A stretch of 49,202 nucleotides of DNA from an uncultured Lachnospiraceae bacterium (GTDB taxonomy: Bacteria; Bacillota; Clostridia; Lachnospirales; Lachnospiraceae): NCBI GenBank assembly GCA_902772635.1, contig CACYBK010000079.1, positions 1 to 49,202 on the forward strand, in the 5' to 3' direction. Positions 20,201 through 25,830 of this stretch are shown here, in pieces. The translations under genes and the position numbers were made by a program. The notes under the pieces were generated by a model. That model ran no database searches and was not told where the DNA came from. It saw only the letters and a list, made by a program, of their open reading frames with translations. Position 1 is the first letter of the stretch, and every line of letters starts with the position of its first letter.

Positions 20201-20220
20201 AGGAGCCGGCTGGCGAGTGA
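11266..20220 (+). CDS. Three-module nonribosomal peptide synthetase, A-T-C-A-T-C-A-T-reductase
   Basis: A 2984-residue megasynthetase in one frame. A1 covers about 1-460 (Y-T-S-G-S-T-G near 139, N-G-K-I-D-R-K at 447). T1 has Ser504 in M-G-G-D-S. C1 spans about 550-980, with intact H676-H677-I-I-F-D681-G. A2 spans about 985-1460 with Asp1172, then T2 with Ser1507 in L-G-F-T-S. C2 spans about 1560-1990 with H1688-H1689-L-V-F-D1693. A3 spans about 2005-2480 with Asp2191, then T3 with Ser2527 in L-G-G-T-S. A C-terminal NAD(P)-binding thioester reductase runs from about 2600 (T-G-A-T-G-Y-L-G at 2615-2622; Y2775-xxx-K2779). There is no epimerisation domain and no starter C domain. In A1, Val183 replaces the Asp that binds the amino group (Asp235 in GrsA), whereas A2 and A3 keep it. 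By manual alignment the specificity residues read VAAFVTNGT (A1), DAMTSGLIL (A2) and DFKSIGTVS (A3); I do not assign substrates. Reductive release predicts an acyl-dipeptide aldehyde or alcohol. Good ribosome binding site (AGGAGGGG). Confidence 0.95.
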   Translation: MQEYVRLLLEAGENFSKNPALIDRRGERVTDYKTFSLFMKKAASWIYKKGLTERSFIPVRLESSMEYAACVCGIWLSGHIAVPMGASFPAERVKYICLNCEAPFIIDEDAVKEIMEQEPLDISVFPESKDSDTALLLYTSGSTGMPKGILHTFEGLLNNQRMGNRPVYETGQAWAMGAPFYFVASVAVYKVLTMGGAVHLLDEETMRDVGKLEEYYAAHHITVGFISPSVLSNFHSRDESLKIVMTGSERLTGQCSREGYKLFNNYGMSETMGTVCSFLVDKPYDTTPVGIPPETSVWALLDDNMDPVKDGEEGEYCTKGPYTKGYFKDPEATEKLFRGGWLHTGDILKKLPDGNLVYINRKDWMVKINGQRVEPGEIENVLRALPGISGAVVKAVKGAGGQVVLCAYYTGESFSDDELSEKLSEKLAPYMVPGFFTHLDKFPINQNGKIDRKNLPEPDIMSRRAEYAPPKNDTESMLCRAFEDALSASQVGRDDDFFSMGGDSIRVMKLITACPELDLTSKQVYALRTPAKIAEECIKKGSSKVREKKDRYPLSSSQLGIYIESMNRDGEAVYNNPILLRLSDSIDMEKLARACEAVVAAHPFIKLSLETDENGDPIQVRRDDEPYSQAIEHLSKKEFEEIMPTLQKPFRLLSDKLFRIRLFEVGEKKYLFTDLHHIIFDGSSMLVMIKDLERAYLGGELERETYSGFEVAEDEKEKRDELYEDARKWYLDTFSGVEADSLPIPDKNEKEMSFGVRTLDLALEASEVEALCQRCAVTENIYATAAFGLLMGLYSGMNEALFSTIYNGRDSLRTRRTIGMLVKTLPVYSRFEKDEEVRDYLQKAREQMLSCMNNDIYPFSELSAETGITSRLLFVYQGDVLSVGGFAGEPVERIPLMDNATGEFLAIQMYRQDGTYNVRAEYRSDMYSEEFVDIILRSFETVLKKMLSAETVGEISVSSYIELERLHELNRTESDYDRSKSVVDLFREAAGKYKDNIAVIYEDEECTYEDVDRISDNIAFFIEKQGLSRGDVVSILIPRGVYQAIASLGALKAGCAYQPLDATYPPERLNFMIEDAAAKLLITTDELSGLANKYDGKRLTLNEIDSLLDGKPKNDPAPEDTFILLYTSGSTGVPKGVRLTHRNLVCFINWYIKFYELSEKDRVGQYASYGFDACMMDMYPALSAGAAVCIVPEEMRLDLNAMNDYFIRHRVSLSFMTTQVGRQFASEMENPFLRAISVGGEKLASMEPPKGVNFYNLYGPTECTILATIYPVTKREDNIAIGHPLSDVKCYVVDPFGHLLPPGALGELVIAGPHVGAGYLNRPEKTAEVFIKNPYDTGEYENAYKTGDIVRFRTDGEIEFIGRRDGQVKIHGFRIELSEVEAVIRDFPGIKDAAVVAKDLGADGKAVAAYFVADETISPKDISEFIRERKPPYMVPASIMQLDKIPLNQNGKVNKKALPEPVIEAAEEESAHVDNVLEKELKKMIGEALNMEEPPLNTALEYLGFTSLSMIRLSTRLFKGFGVNIPVKEMKDKTITDIENLILSEWIKGQGAGAKEQKETDIKNSPLSASQSGIYVDCMRNPDLTTYNIPSVLTFVSSTEPEDLIKALGSILKAHPSLFVHFDIIDNQVMAIRDEVSLPDIPVLSLSEEECKAFKDSFVKPFHLNRGPLFDLAVVKTPENVKLFTDFHHLVFDGFSMSVFLKELSKTLKKGGEIETEGASYFTYVRNQKEMLSSDAGASYEKYFEELLSDFESTTELPADLRNESADGNKRFLYKDIDESLTGAFCKTPGIDEPGLFLAALDYTLARLTGSDNVYITTISSGRSDVRFSETFGMFVNTLPLAAKLSDGSVLDFVREVSAGLSNAIAHENYPFADIAAKWGFNANVMYEYQRGVVEKPDIPGLSSVEGIESGKSKFGITVRIIDRDQKAAIEVEYNDALYSENAIEEFLKSYSIVIEKFETQGRDRLRSITLLDSEREEELSGFRERPEKADIPEDILFHSGIERFAGIMPEKLAITACDGDYTYKELDENANRVANALIKRGVNRGSRVVLLLPRTARVFFALYGVLKAGGAYIPCDPTYPTERIKHIIDDSNAALVITDSERLLRFSERPVVDIEELLKEENKEKPDVKITPDDLAYLIYTSGSTGKPKGVMLRHRGIVNYVTDHKENILVHGMVERGHVITAVTTLSFDFSIKEWGAPLFNGLTLSFAADDETNDALRLAARMKKTGTDIFSSTPSRLLTLMESGEFREALSNCVVVINGGEKYPEQLLKLLKEKKDRLIFNTYGPTETTVSSNTQELSNYDTVNVGRPLPGVKEFIVDSDGNELPCNVTGELYIGGIGVAAGYNDLPEMTAEKFVDYNGIRIYKSGDFARWTKKGDVEILGRKDNQIKLRGLRIELDEVDAVLSSQPGIERSAIKIEKINGIEHLCAWFTADHPVNIGELKKELSKTLTNYMVPTAYMQLDEMPYTPNGKLDLKNLPIPELYRSGNSEAAENETEKVFCDIFGRLLHVENVGATENFFELGGTSLLVTNVVIEAGNAGYTIAFADVFDNPTPRALALIAGGTSEGKGAGASVSSDSGITDYDYGKIDELLQKNTLSSFKEGSLRELGNVLLTGATGYLGIHILHELIENESKENKIYCLLRSQKDLTAADKLLRLYFYYFDKNLEELVGKRIFVVEGDVTDASVLDGIIDKEIDTVINCAAVVRHFASGTQIEDVNVGGAVNLIDFCLKKNAALIQTSTMSVVSSAYKDSIPEGFLPDEKSLYFDQLLENKYIHSKFLAERAVLEAVAEKGLRGKIMRYGNLAARHSDGEFQINFSTNSAMGRLKAFVMLGCAAFEQLDTTMEFSPIDAVARATVALSKTPETCTLFHVFNNQNISMEGIFSELNNLGYEIDYVEREEYAKAFQAAQNDPKRAASLTSIMAYMHSPGGRETVRLTRQCEYTMQVLYRLKFAWPVTTWDYIERFVSTLSGLGFFEEEEPAGE

Positions 20221-20262
20221 GTTACATAATGAACTGTCGTTATTAGAGGAGGATATTTAAAC

Positions 20263-20553
20263 ATGACTATCGAAAAGACAATTGATGGAACAGAAGCTAC
20301 GCTTGCAATAGAAGGATGGCTTGACACGAATGCGGCGCCGGAGCTTCTTAAAGCGCTTGATGAGCTTGAATCTGACACGGAGAGTCTGGTACTTGATCTC
20401 AAAAAACTTGAATATATCTCATCATCCGGAGTAAGAGGGATAGTTTCCGCATACAAGAAGATGAACGGGGCGATCAAAGTAAGAGGGGCTGCTCCCGGCA
20501 TCATGAGCATATTCAAGGCCACCGGCATCGACAAAAAGCTGAGCTTTGAATAA
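20263..20553 (+). CDS. STAS-domain anti-anti-sigma factor (SpoIIAA/RsbV-like)
   Basis: A 96-residue single STAS domain: beta-strand start, L-V-L-D-L-K-K-L-E-Y-I, then S53-S54-S55-G56. In SpoIIAA/RsbV the matching stretch is D-S-S-G with the first Ser phosphorylated, which is S54 here; the usual Asp is replaced by S53. Phosphorylation by an RsbW-like kinase and dephosphorylation by a SpoIIE/RsbU phosphatase would switch partner binding. Both activities are encoded beside it: the kinase domain on the MATE gene and on 20572-22563, the phosphatases at 20572-22563 and 6568-8145. It is 42 nt after the NRPS and has a strong GAGGAGG site, so it is probably in the same operon. No sigma factor is visible as final target. 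Confidence 0.92.
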   Translation: MTIEKTIDGTEATLAIEGWLDTNAAPELLKALDELESDTESLVLDLKKLEYISSSGVRGIVSAYKKMNGAIKVRGAAPGIMSIFKATGIDKKLSFE

Positions 20554-20571
20554 AAAGGAGGTTTTACTGCC

Positions 20572-22563
20572 ATGGGGGGAAAGAAGAAGCCGAGAATATC
20601 ATTGTTGGCGCGCACAGCGCTCTTTTTCCTGCTGACACTTTTTCTCTCCCTCCTGGTAGTACTGCTTTTTGCAAGAAAGTATGTATTCGAAGATGCCATT
20701 TCGCGGAGCTACGCGATCTCCGCGGGAGCGGCAACCGCGGCAATGACCTCCCTTGGTTCAGCGGATGGCCTTTATGAGCTCTTTTTCGATGAGGAATACA
20801 GGGACAGTGTACACAAAACCTTTCAGTTCATATGCAAAAAAACCGCGACGGATATTATTTATCTTTATACCGTCGACGAGGACCAAAGAAGACATTATAT
20901 AGTCACTGCCGCAAAAGATGATGAAATAGATGCGATAATTCAGGATACGATAAGCTTCGACATGGTGGATGACGAAGAGCTTTATCCCGCTGAAGTCCGC
21001 GTTCTGGAAGGAAGATCGGACGGTGAGCATGAATTTTATCATACTGACAGTGGCTATATGTGCATGTTCGTGCGTCCCGTCATTTCAGATGGGAAGGTCA
21101 TTGCCTTAATAGGCGCTTCTTATGACGCGGACGATATCATTGATGAGTCAAAGAAAAACCTCTATTTCATCGCGGGGCTTGTGATCCTTGTTTTCTCGAT
21201 CGCCCTGATAAGCTCGCTCATCCTTATGCGAAAGTCCATCTTTGTCCCGGTGAGATCGCTGTCCAAAAGTATGCGAAGCTTTACAAAGAATATTGACAGC
21301 CCGGTTCCAAAGAGGAAGACCAACTTTTCGGATGAGATCACCGATATGGAAAGCTCATTTTACGAGATGACCGAGAATATGCGTGAGTACGTTGATGAGA
21401 TCAAGACTCTTACTTCTGACAAGGTGCAGGTGGAGACGCAGCTTGATGTGGCAAGGAGGATACAGAGCGGCCTTATTCCAATGGAGCACTTTGTACTTGG
21501 GGACGGCTGCGAGATCTATGGCATAGAGAAGCCTGCGAGGGCGGTAGGCGGAGACTTTTACGATATCTTCCGGCTGGATTCGGATCGTATCTGTGTCGTC
21601 GTCGGAGATATTTCCGGCAAGGGCGTATCGGCGGCCATGTTCATGGTCATGGTAAAAACCGGGATCAGGGAGAATATAAAGGGTGGACGGTCACTCGCTG
21701 AGACATTCTCCTCCCTTAATCGGGAGATCTGTTTTTCGAACCCCGAGACTATGTTCGCGACAGTGGCTGCCATTATCCTTGATACAAAAACAGGGGTAAT
21801 AAAGTATTTGAACGGAGGACACGAACTGCCGCTATTACTCTCGAAGGATACGGAGTATCTTGAACTTGACGCAGGCTGCGCTCTCGGACTCTTTGATGAC
21901 GCGAATGCCGGGGAAAAAGAGATAAGGCTTTCTGACGGAGAGGGACTTCTCATTTTCACGGATGGTGTGACTGAAGCCAACGACGCTGAAAAAAACCAAT
22001 TTGGAAAGGATCGCTTAAGGGAGCGTGTAAGAGATTATTATTCGGGATACGGGAACCGGTATGAAAGCGAAGGTCTCATAAAGGATCTGATGTCGGGCGT
22101 AAGCGGCTTTTGCAAGGATGCGGAGCAGTTTGATGACATTACCTGTGTTGCGCTCATCTACCGCGACAATGAAAAGGAGAGAAGAAGACTTACAATGGAT
22201 CTTGCTTCTTCGCTTCCGGTGCTCAGGGACACGATCTTTGGTGGTATCGATGACGAGGAGCGGGCAAAGACTATCATTCTCGTATGCGAGGAGATATTTA
22301 CAAATATTGTGAATTATTCCGGGGCAAAGAATGTAAGCTTCTACTTTGAGCGGACAGAGAAGCTCTGCGCCGTAACATTCTTTGACGACGGAGTTCCCTT
22401 CGACCCTGTAACCGTAAACCTCCGTGACAAGGCCTTTGAGGAGCTCGATACGGGCGGCATGGGCATCAGGCTCGCCCGGATGAACACAAAGGAGATGGTC
22501 TACAACCGCATAGACAACACAAACCAGCTGGTCCTTCGGTTCGAAACGGAAACGCAGCCCTAA
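20572..22563 (+). CDS. SpoIIE-type phosphatase fused to an RsbW-like ATPase domain
   Basis: A 663-residue membrane protein. It has TM1 at about 9-33, an extracytoplasmic sensor of about 160 residues, TM2 at about 199-222, HAMP at about 222-275, and a PP2C/SpoIIE domain at about 300-535 (G-G-D-F-Y-D-I-F, V-G-D-I-S-G-K-G, F-T-D-G-V-T-E, D-D-I-T-C-V). A C-terminal HATPase_c_2 domain spans about 540-663 (C-E-E-I-F-T-N-I, D-D-G-V-P-F-D-P, G-G-M-G-I). It therefore combines a predicted STAS phosphatase with a predicted STAS kinase. It follows the STAS gene by 18 nt with an AAGGAGG site. The TAA stop is the first part of a terminator palindrome. It has the same sensor-HAMP-PP2C layout as the phosphatase at 6568-8145 but adds the kinase tail. 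Confidence 0.92.
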   Translation: MGGKKKPRISLLARTALFFLLTLFLSLLVVLLFARKYVFEDAISRSYAISAGAATAAMTSLGSADGLYELFFDEEYRDSVHKTFQFICKKTATDIIYLYTVDEDQRRHYIVTAAKDDEIDAIIQDTISFDMVDDEELYPAEVRVLEGRSDGEHEFYHTDSGYMCMFVRPVISDGKVIALIGASYDADDIIDESKKNLYFIAGLVILVFSIALISSLILMRKSIFVPVRSLSKSMRSFTKNIDSPVPKRKTNFSDEITDMESSFYEMTENMREYVDEIKTLTSDKVQVETQLDVARRIQSGLIPMEHFVLGDGCEIYGIEKPARAVGGDFYDIFRLDSDRICVVVGDISGKGVSAAMFMVMVKTGIRENIKGGRSLAETFSSLNREICFSNPETMFATVAAIILDTKTGVIKYLNGGHELPLLLSKDTEYLELDAGCALGLFDDANAGEKEIRLSDGEGLLIFTDGVTEANDAEKNQFGKDRLRERVRDYYSGYGNRYESEGLIKDLMSGVSGFCKDAEQFDDITCVALIYRDNEKERRRLTMDLASSLPVLRDTIFGGIDDEERAKTIILVCEEIFTNIVNYSGAKNVSFYFERTEKLCAVTFFDDGVPFDPVTVNLRDKAFEELDTGGMGIRLARMNTKEMVYNRIDNTNQLVLRFETETQP

Positions 22564-22592
22564 TGGTCCCCCGGGACCATTTTATTTTTTTG
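22562..22592 (+). terminator. Intrinsic terminator built from a short member of the GGTCCC palindrome family
   Basis: AATGGTCCC (22562-22570) and GGGACCATT (22573-22581) pair around CC and run straight into a T-rich tract (to 22592). It overlaps the stop codon of the phosphatase gene and probably ends the MATE-NRPS-STAS-phosphatase transcript. The same AATGGTCCC start is used by the long palindromes at 9387 and 23701. Confidence 0.8.
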
Positions 22593-22701
22593 GGGGTAAA
22601 TTATTATATTCCCATCTCCGATATACTATACAAGATAACCATCATTATCTTTTTTTGCATTGAAACGGATGTCATTTTTTTCTACAAGGAGGTAGAGCGC
22701 T

Positions 22702-23586
22702 ATGTCAGGTATTGGCAGTATTTCTGCGTATCAGCAGTCAAGTCAGATCTCTAAAGGGGCGGATCGCACAACCGGCGCGGCTTCGTCGAAGGCTTCGTCA
22801 GGCAGTTCTTTAGAGAGCCGGACTTCCATAGTTGAAACCAAAGACTTTTCTCCCATCGAAACAGGCAGTTCCCTTGTACCCAAAAAAACAGAATACGGGA
22901 ATACTATCGGTAATGTGCAGCTTTCCGAAAAAGCTGCTAATTATCTTGATAAGCTGAAATCAAAGTTTGGCAATATGGAATTTATCACTGTCAGCAAGGA
23001 CATGAAGGCGCAGGTCCATAAGAATGCGGCAGCATATGGCAATTCCGGCAAAATGGTCGTTCTGATTGACGAGGAAAAGCTTGAACGAATGGCTACTGAT
23101 GAGTCCTACAGGAAGAAGTATGAAGGGATCATCGCCACATCGCAGCTGAAGATGGCTGAGGCAAAGAACAGCTTAAAGAGCAGCGGCGCGAGTGTCAAGA
23201 ATTTTGGCATGTCAGTGGATTCCAATGGCAATGAAAGCTTCTTTGCTACGGTAGGAAAATCCCAGGATCTTCAAAAGGAGCGGATCGAAAAGAAGGCGGC
23301 ACAGAAGAAGGAGCAGAAGGCCAAAGAAAAGAAGAGGGCTGAAAAGGAAGCGCGTGAAGAGCGTCTTCAAAAGGCGAAGGACAAAAAGGCCGAGGGCAAA
23401 GAAAAAACGGAAGACGAGGAAGAGGTTTCCGATATTGATGATACAAAGGAATATTTGAACATAGAAGCGCAGTCTCTCGATGAACTGCTTTCTAAAGTAC
23501 AGACTTATTCCTATAACGGCGCCAGCCAGCGTGTCATGACCCCTTCCGAGCGCATGCTCGGCAGCCATGTCGATTTCAGCGGCTGA
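22702..23586 (+). CDS. Conserved hypothetical protein with K/E-rich coiled coil (DUF6033-like)
   Basis: A 294-residue protein without signal peptide or membrane helix. Residues 1-70 are Ser/Thr-rich and low complexity. Residues about 72-190 form a compact region with L-S-E-K-A-A-N-Y-L-D-K-L, F-I-T-V-S-K-D-M-K and M-V-V-L-I-D-E-E-K-L. Residues about 195-240 are a strongly charged Lys/Glu coiled coil, followed by an acidic stretch and a C-terminal segment. I recognise the middle part as a Lachnospiraceae family that I would name DUF6033, with moderate certainty; function unknown. The ribosome binding site is AAGGAGG before ATG 22702. It is monocistronic between two repeat-rich gaps. Its Ser/Thr-rich, Gly-poor start recalls that of the small protein at 25831. 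Confidence 0.75.
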   Translation: MSGIGSISAYQQSSQISKGADRTTGAASSKASSGSSLESRTSIVETKDFSPIETGSSLVPKKTEYGNTIGNVQLSEKAANYLDKLKSKFGNMEFITVSKDMKAQVHKNAAAYGNSGKMVVLIDEEKLERMATDESYRKKYEGIIATSQLKMAEAKNSLKSSGASVKNFGMSVDSNGNESFFATVGKSQDLQKERIEKKAAQKKEQKAKEKKRAEKEAREERLQKAKDKKAEGKEKTEDEEEVSDIDDTKEYLNIEAQSLDELLSKVQTYSYNGASQRVMTPSERMLGSHVDFSG

Positions 23587-23700
23587 CGGAAATATGAGGG
23601 TATTGTTTGGGAAAAGCGAGTATTTCCCTGAAGATGATGAGGATTGAGAAATGGTCCCCCGGGACCAGTAGAAGTCAAGTGATCAATTTCACTGTTAAGG
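23587..23700. repeat. Repeat-containing gap, including a short GGTCCC palindrome
   Basis: No gene is seen in this stretch. It holds AATGGTCCC-CC-GGGACCA at 23650-23668, a near copy of the terminator at 22562, without a T tract. It leads directly into the long nested palindrome at 23701. Confidence 0.6.
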
Positions 23701-23983
23701 AATGGTCCCAGGGGACGGAGTCAAGGGACCAAAAAAAGGTAGTTCTGTTCGTTAAGCTCGAGCTTCGCCTTCGGCTCGCTCAGGCCTAGTATAGCTGTTC
23801 TTAAATACCTCGACTGAATGCTTGCCTGCTTACCCGACAGCACGCACCTGAAAGCCTCGGTGTAGCCCGCTACGCCTGCGTTTTCAGGCGCGCACTCTCG
23901 GGCAAGCATTCGGCGCCTCAGTCGAGTTATTTTATGTCTACGTTTCAAAAAATGCCCCCTTGACTCCGTCCCCTGGGACCATT
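23701..23983. repeat. Split GGGGACGG palindrome enclosing a 220-nt structured insert
   Basis: Outer arms 23701-23727 and 23957-23983 are perfect 27-nt reverse complements (core CCAGGGGACGGAGTCAAGGG). They match the hairpin at 849-937, but here the arms are 229 nt apart. The remains of the A-rich loop lie on both sides (ACCAAAAAAAGG and CAAAAAATG). The insert contains its own foldback at 23809-23926. No reading frame in it looks real. It lies between the 22702 gene and ychF. Confidence 0.85.
23809..23926. other. 118-nt foldback with nested helices (structured DNA or RNA element)
   Basis: The outer helix pairs CTCGACTGA (23809-23817) with TCAGTCGAG (23918-23926). Moving inward, ATGCTTGCC pairs with GGCAAGCAT, CCCGA with TCGGG, and CCTGAAA with TTTTCAGG, then GGTGTAGC with GCTACGCC around a CCGC-centred loop. 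The series of coaxial helices with small internal loops is typical of a folded RNA or a cruciform-forming repeat. I do not recognise a known RNA family. Confidence 0.65.
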
Positions 23984-24029
23984 ATCGTATGTGATGTTGT
24001 GTATCATTATATGAATCGAGGTTTATAAA

Positions 24030-25130
24030 ATGAAGCTGGGAATCGTAGGGCTTCCGAATGTAGGGAAGTCGACACTTTTCAATTCACTTACAAAGGCCGG
24101 GGCGCTTGCGGCGAATTATCCGTTTGCGACCATCGACCCGAATATAGGCGTTGTGGCAGTTCCGGACAAGAGACTCAAGGTCCTCGGCGATATGTATCAC
24201 TCGAAGAAGGTGACGCCCGCGACCATTGAATTCGTCGACATTGCGGGACTTGTGAAGGGAGCGTCAAAGGGTGAGGGGCTTGGAAACCAGTTCCTCGCGA
24301 ACATCAGGGAATGCGATGCAATAGTCCATGTTGTGCGCTGCTTTGAGGATGATAATATCGTCCATGTCGACGGTTCGATCGATCCCGCCAGGGACATTGA
24401 GACCATCAATCTCGAGCTTCTCTTCGCGGACATGGAAGTGCTCGAGAGAAGATGGGGCAAGGTTGGCAAGCAGGCAAAGATGGTGAAGGAATATGCCCGC
24501 GAGGGCGCGCTCCTCGAGCGGCTCCGCCCTTTCCTTGAAGAAGGTAATATGGCAAAGGCCTTCGAATGTGAGGACGAGGAGGAGCAGAAGCTCTTCGACG
24601 GCTACAACCTTCTTACCGCAAAGCCTGTGATCTATGCTGCAAATGTTTCGGAGGATGATTATTCATCCGACGGAGAAAATAATGAAGCCGTAAAGAAGGT
24701 CCGCGAAATGGCAAAATCAGACGGGAGTGAGGTTTATGTCGTCTGCGCCGAGATCGAGGCGGAGATCTCAGAGCTTGAGAGCGAGGAGGAGAGGCAGATG
24801 TTCCTTGAAGACCTCGGCCTTTCCGAGAGCGGCCTCGACAAGCTGATAAAGGCAAGCTATGAGCTTCTCGGTCTTATCTCGTTCTTGACCTGCGGGGAGG
24901 ATGAATCCCGCGCCTGGACGATCAAAAAAGGAACCCTCGCGCCTCAAGCAGCGGGAAAGATCCATACGGATTTTGAGCGGGGCTTCATCTGCGCCGAGAC
25001 CGTGCCCTTTGAAAAGCTCGTGGAGTCGGGCGGGATGGCTCAGGCCAAGGAAAAGGGTCTCGTCGCTACGAACGGCAAGGAATACGAGGTGAAGGACGGC
25101 GACGTGATGCTCTTCAGGTTCAACGTGTAA
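24030..25130 (+). CDS. ychF: Ribosome-associated P-loop ATPase YchF/OLA1
   Basis: A 366-residue protein, normal length. The P-loop G-L-P-N-V-G-K-S-T lies at 7-15, switch region P-F-A-T-I-D-P-N follows, then D-I-A-G-L-V-K-G. The G4 position reads A-N-V-S-E instead of NKxD, the known signature of YchF that favours ATP over GTP. A C-terminal TGS-like domain ends with F-R-F-N-V. YchF binds ribosomes and takes part in stress and translation control. A GAGG site precedes ATG 24030; the leader begins right after the repeat at 23983. Confidence 0.97.
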   Translation: MKLGIVGLPNVGKSTLFNSLTKAGALAANYPFATIDPNIGVVAVPDKRLKVLGDMYHSKKVTPATIEFVDIAGLVKGASKGEGLGNQFLANIRECDAIVHVVRCFEDDNIVHVDGSIDPARDIETINLELLFADMEVLERRWGKVGKQAKMVKEYAREGALLERLRPFLEEGNMAKAFECEDEEEQKLFDGYNLLTAKPVIYAANVSEDDYSSDGENNEAVKKVREMAKSDGSEVYVVCAEIEAEISELESEEERQMFLEDLGLSESGLDKLIKASYELLGLISFLTCGEDESRAWTIKKGTLAPQAAGKIHTDFERGFICAETVPFEKLVESGGMAQAKEKGLVATNGKEYEVKDGDVMLFRFNV

Positions 25131-25162
25131 TACGCTACGCATAACCGGTTTCCGAAAAAGCC

Positions 25163-25191
25163 TTGACCTTAACATTATCTTTTCGTATACT
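25163..25191 (+). promoter_or_regulatory. Promoter for nrdR
   Basis: TTGACC at 25163-25168, a spacer of exactly 17 nt, then TATACT at 25186-25191. Transcription would start near 25198, 64 nt before ATG 25262. The leader has GGGAGAGAAG before the start. Confidence 0.6.
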
Positions 25192-25261
25192 ATATCTGCG
25201 CGTCTTTTTTTCGCGTTAAACTATATATTGGCGTGTATTTTTTTCGGGAGAGAAGATAATT

Positions 25262-25741
25262 ATGAAATGTCCTTTCTGCGGAAGCGACAACAACCGTGTC
25301 ATAGATTCACGTCCGGCTGATGATGACAATTCCATCAGACGCCGCCGCCTCTGCGATGACTGCGGAAAACGGTTCACTACTTATGAGAAGATCGAGACCA
25401 TACCGCTCATAGTCATCAAGAAGGACAATACCAGAGAACAGTTCGATCGCGCGAAGATCGAAAGCGGTGTCCTGCGTGCCTGCCACAAGAGGCCGGTTTC
25501 TGCAGCTCAGATAGCCGGGATCGTTGATGAGGTTGAGACACAGGTCTTCAACAGTGAGGACAAGGAGGTTCCCTCGGCCGAGATCGGTGAGCTTGTTATG
25601 GAAAAGCTCAAGGATGTAGATGCCGTAGCCTATGTACGTTTCGCCTCAGTCTACCGCGAGTTCAAGGATGTGAACACTTTCATGAACGAGCTGAAGAGGA
25701 TGCTGGACAAGGAAGAGGCGTCCAAAAAATCGAGGACATGA
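25262..25741 (+). CDS. nrdR: Transcriptional repressor NrdR
   Basis: A 159-residue protein, standard length. The N-terminal zinc ribbon has C-P-F-C (residues 3-6) and C-D-D-C, with the R-R-R-R-L linker between. An ATP-cone domain follows (about 46-136: V-I-K-K-D-N-T-R-E-Q-F-D, then Y-V-R-F-A-S-V-Y-R-E-F). NrdR senses dATP/ATP and represses ribonucleotide reductase genes, none of which lie in this window. It has its own promoter. Confidence 0.97.
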   Translation: MKCPFCGSDNNRVIDSRPADDDNSIRRRRLCDDCGKRFTTYEKIETIPLIVIKKDNTREQFDRAKIESGVLRACHKRPVSAAQIAGIVDEVETQVFNSEDKEVPSAEIGELVMEKLKDVDAVAYVRFASVYREFKDVNTFMNELKRMLDKEEASKKSRT

Positions 25742-25830
25742 GTTTTTTCAAATCGACTCTAATATTTTTTGTCTTTGATCCGATATTATACTTGTAGCGA
25801 TTTATTTCATTCTGATTTTGAGGGAATGCA

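Noticed and set aside
11266-20220. T2 domain inactive because L-G-F-T-S replaces L-G-G-x-S
   Set aside because: The phosphopantetheine-accepting Ser1507 is present and the second Gly of the motif varies in active carriers.
6568-22563. Sporulation or general stress sigma cluster
   Set aside because: SpoIIE/RsbU-like and STAS proteins are present, but there is no sigma-F or sigma-B gene and the central gene is an NRPS.
22563-22754. Short reading frame overlapping the terminator and the start of the 22702 gene
   Set aside because: It runs through the terminator T tract and the ribosome binding site of the next gene, and its product has no recognisable feature.
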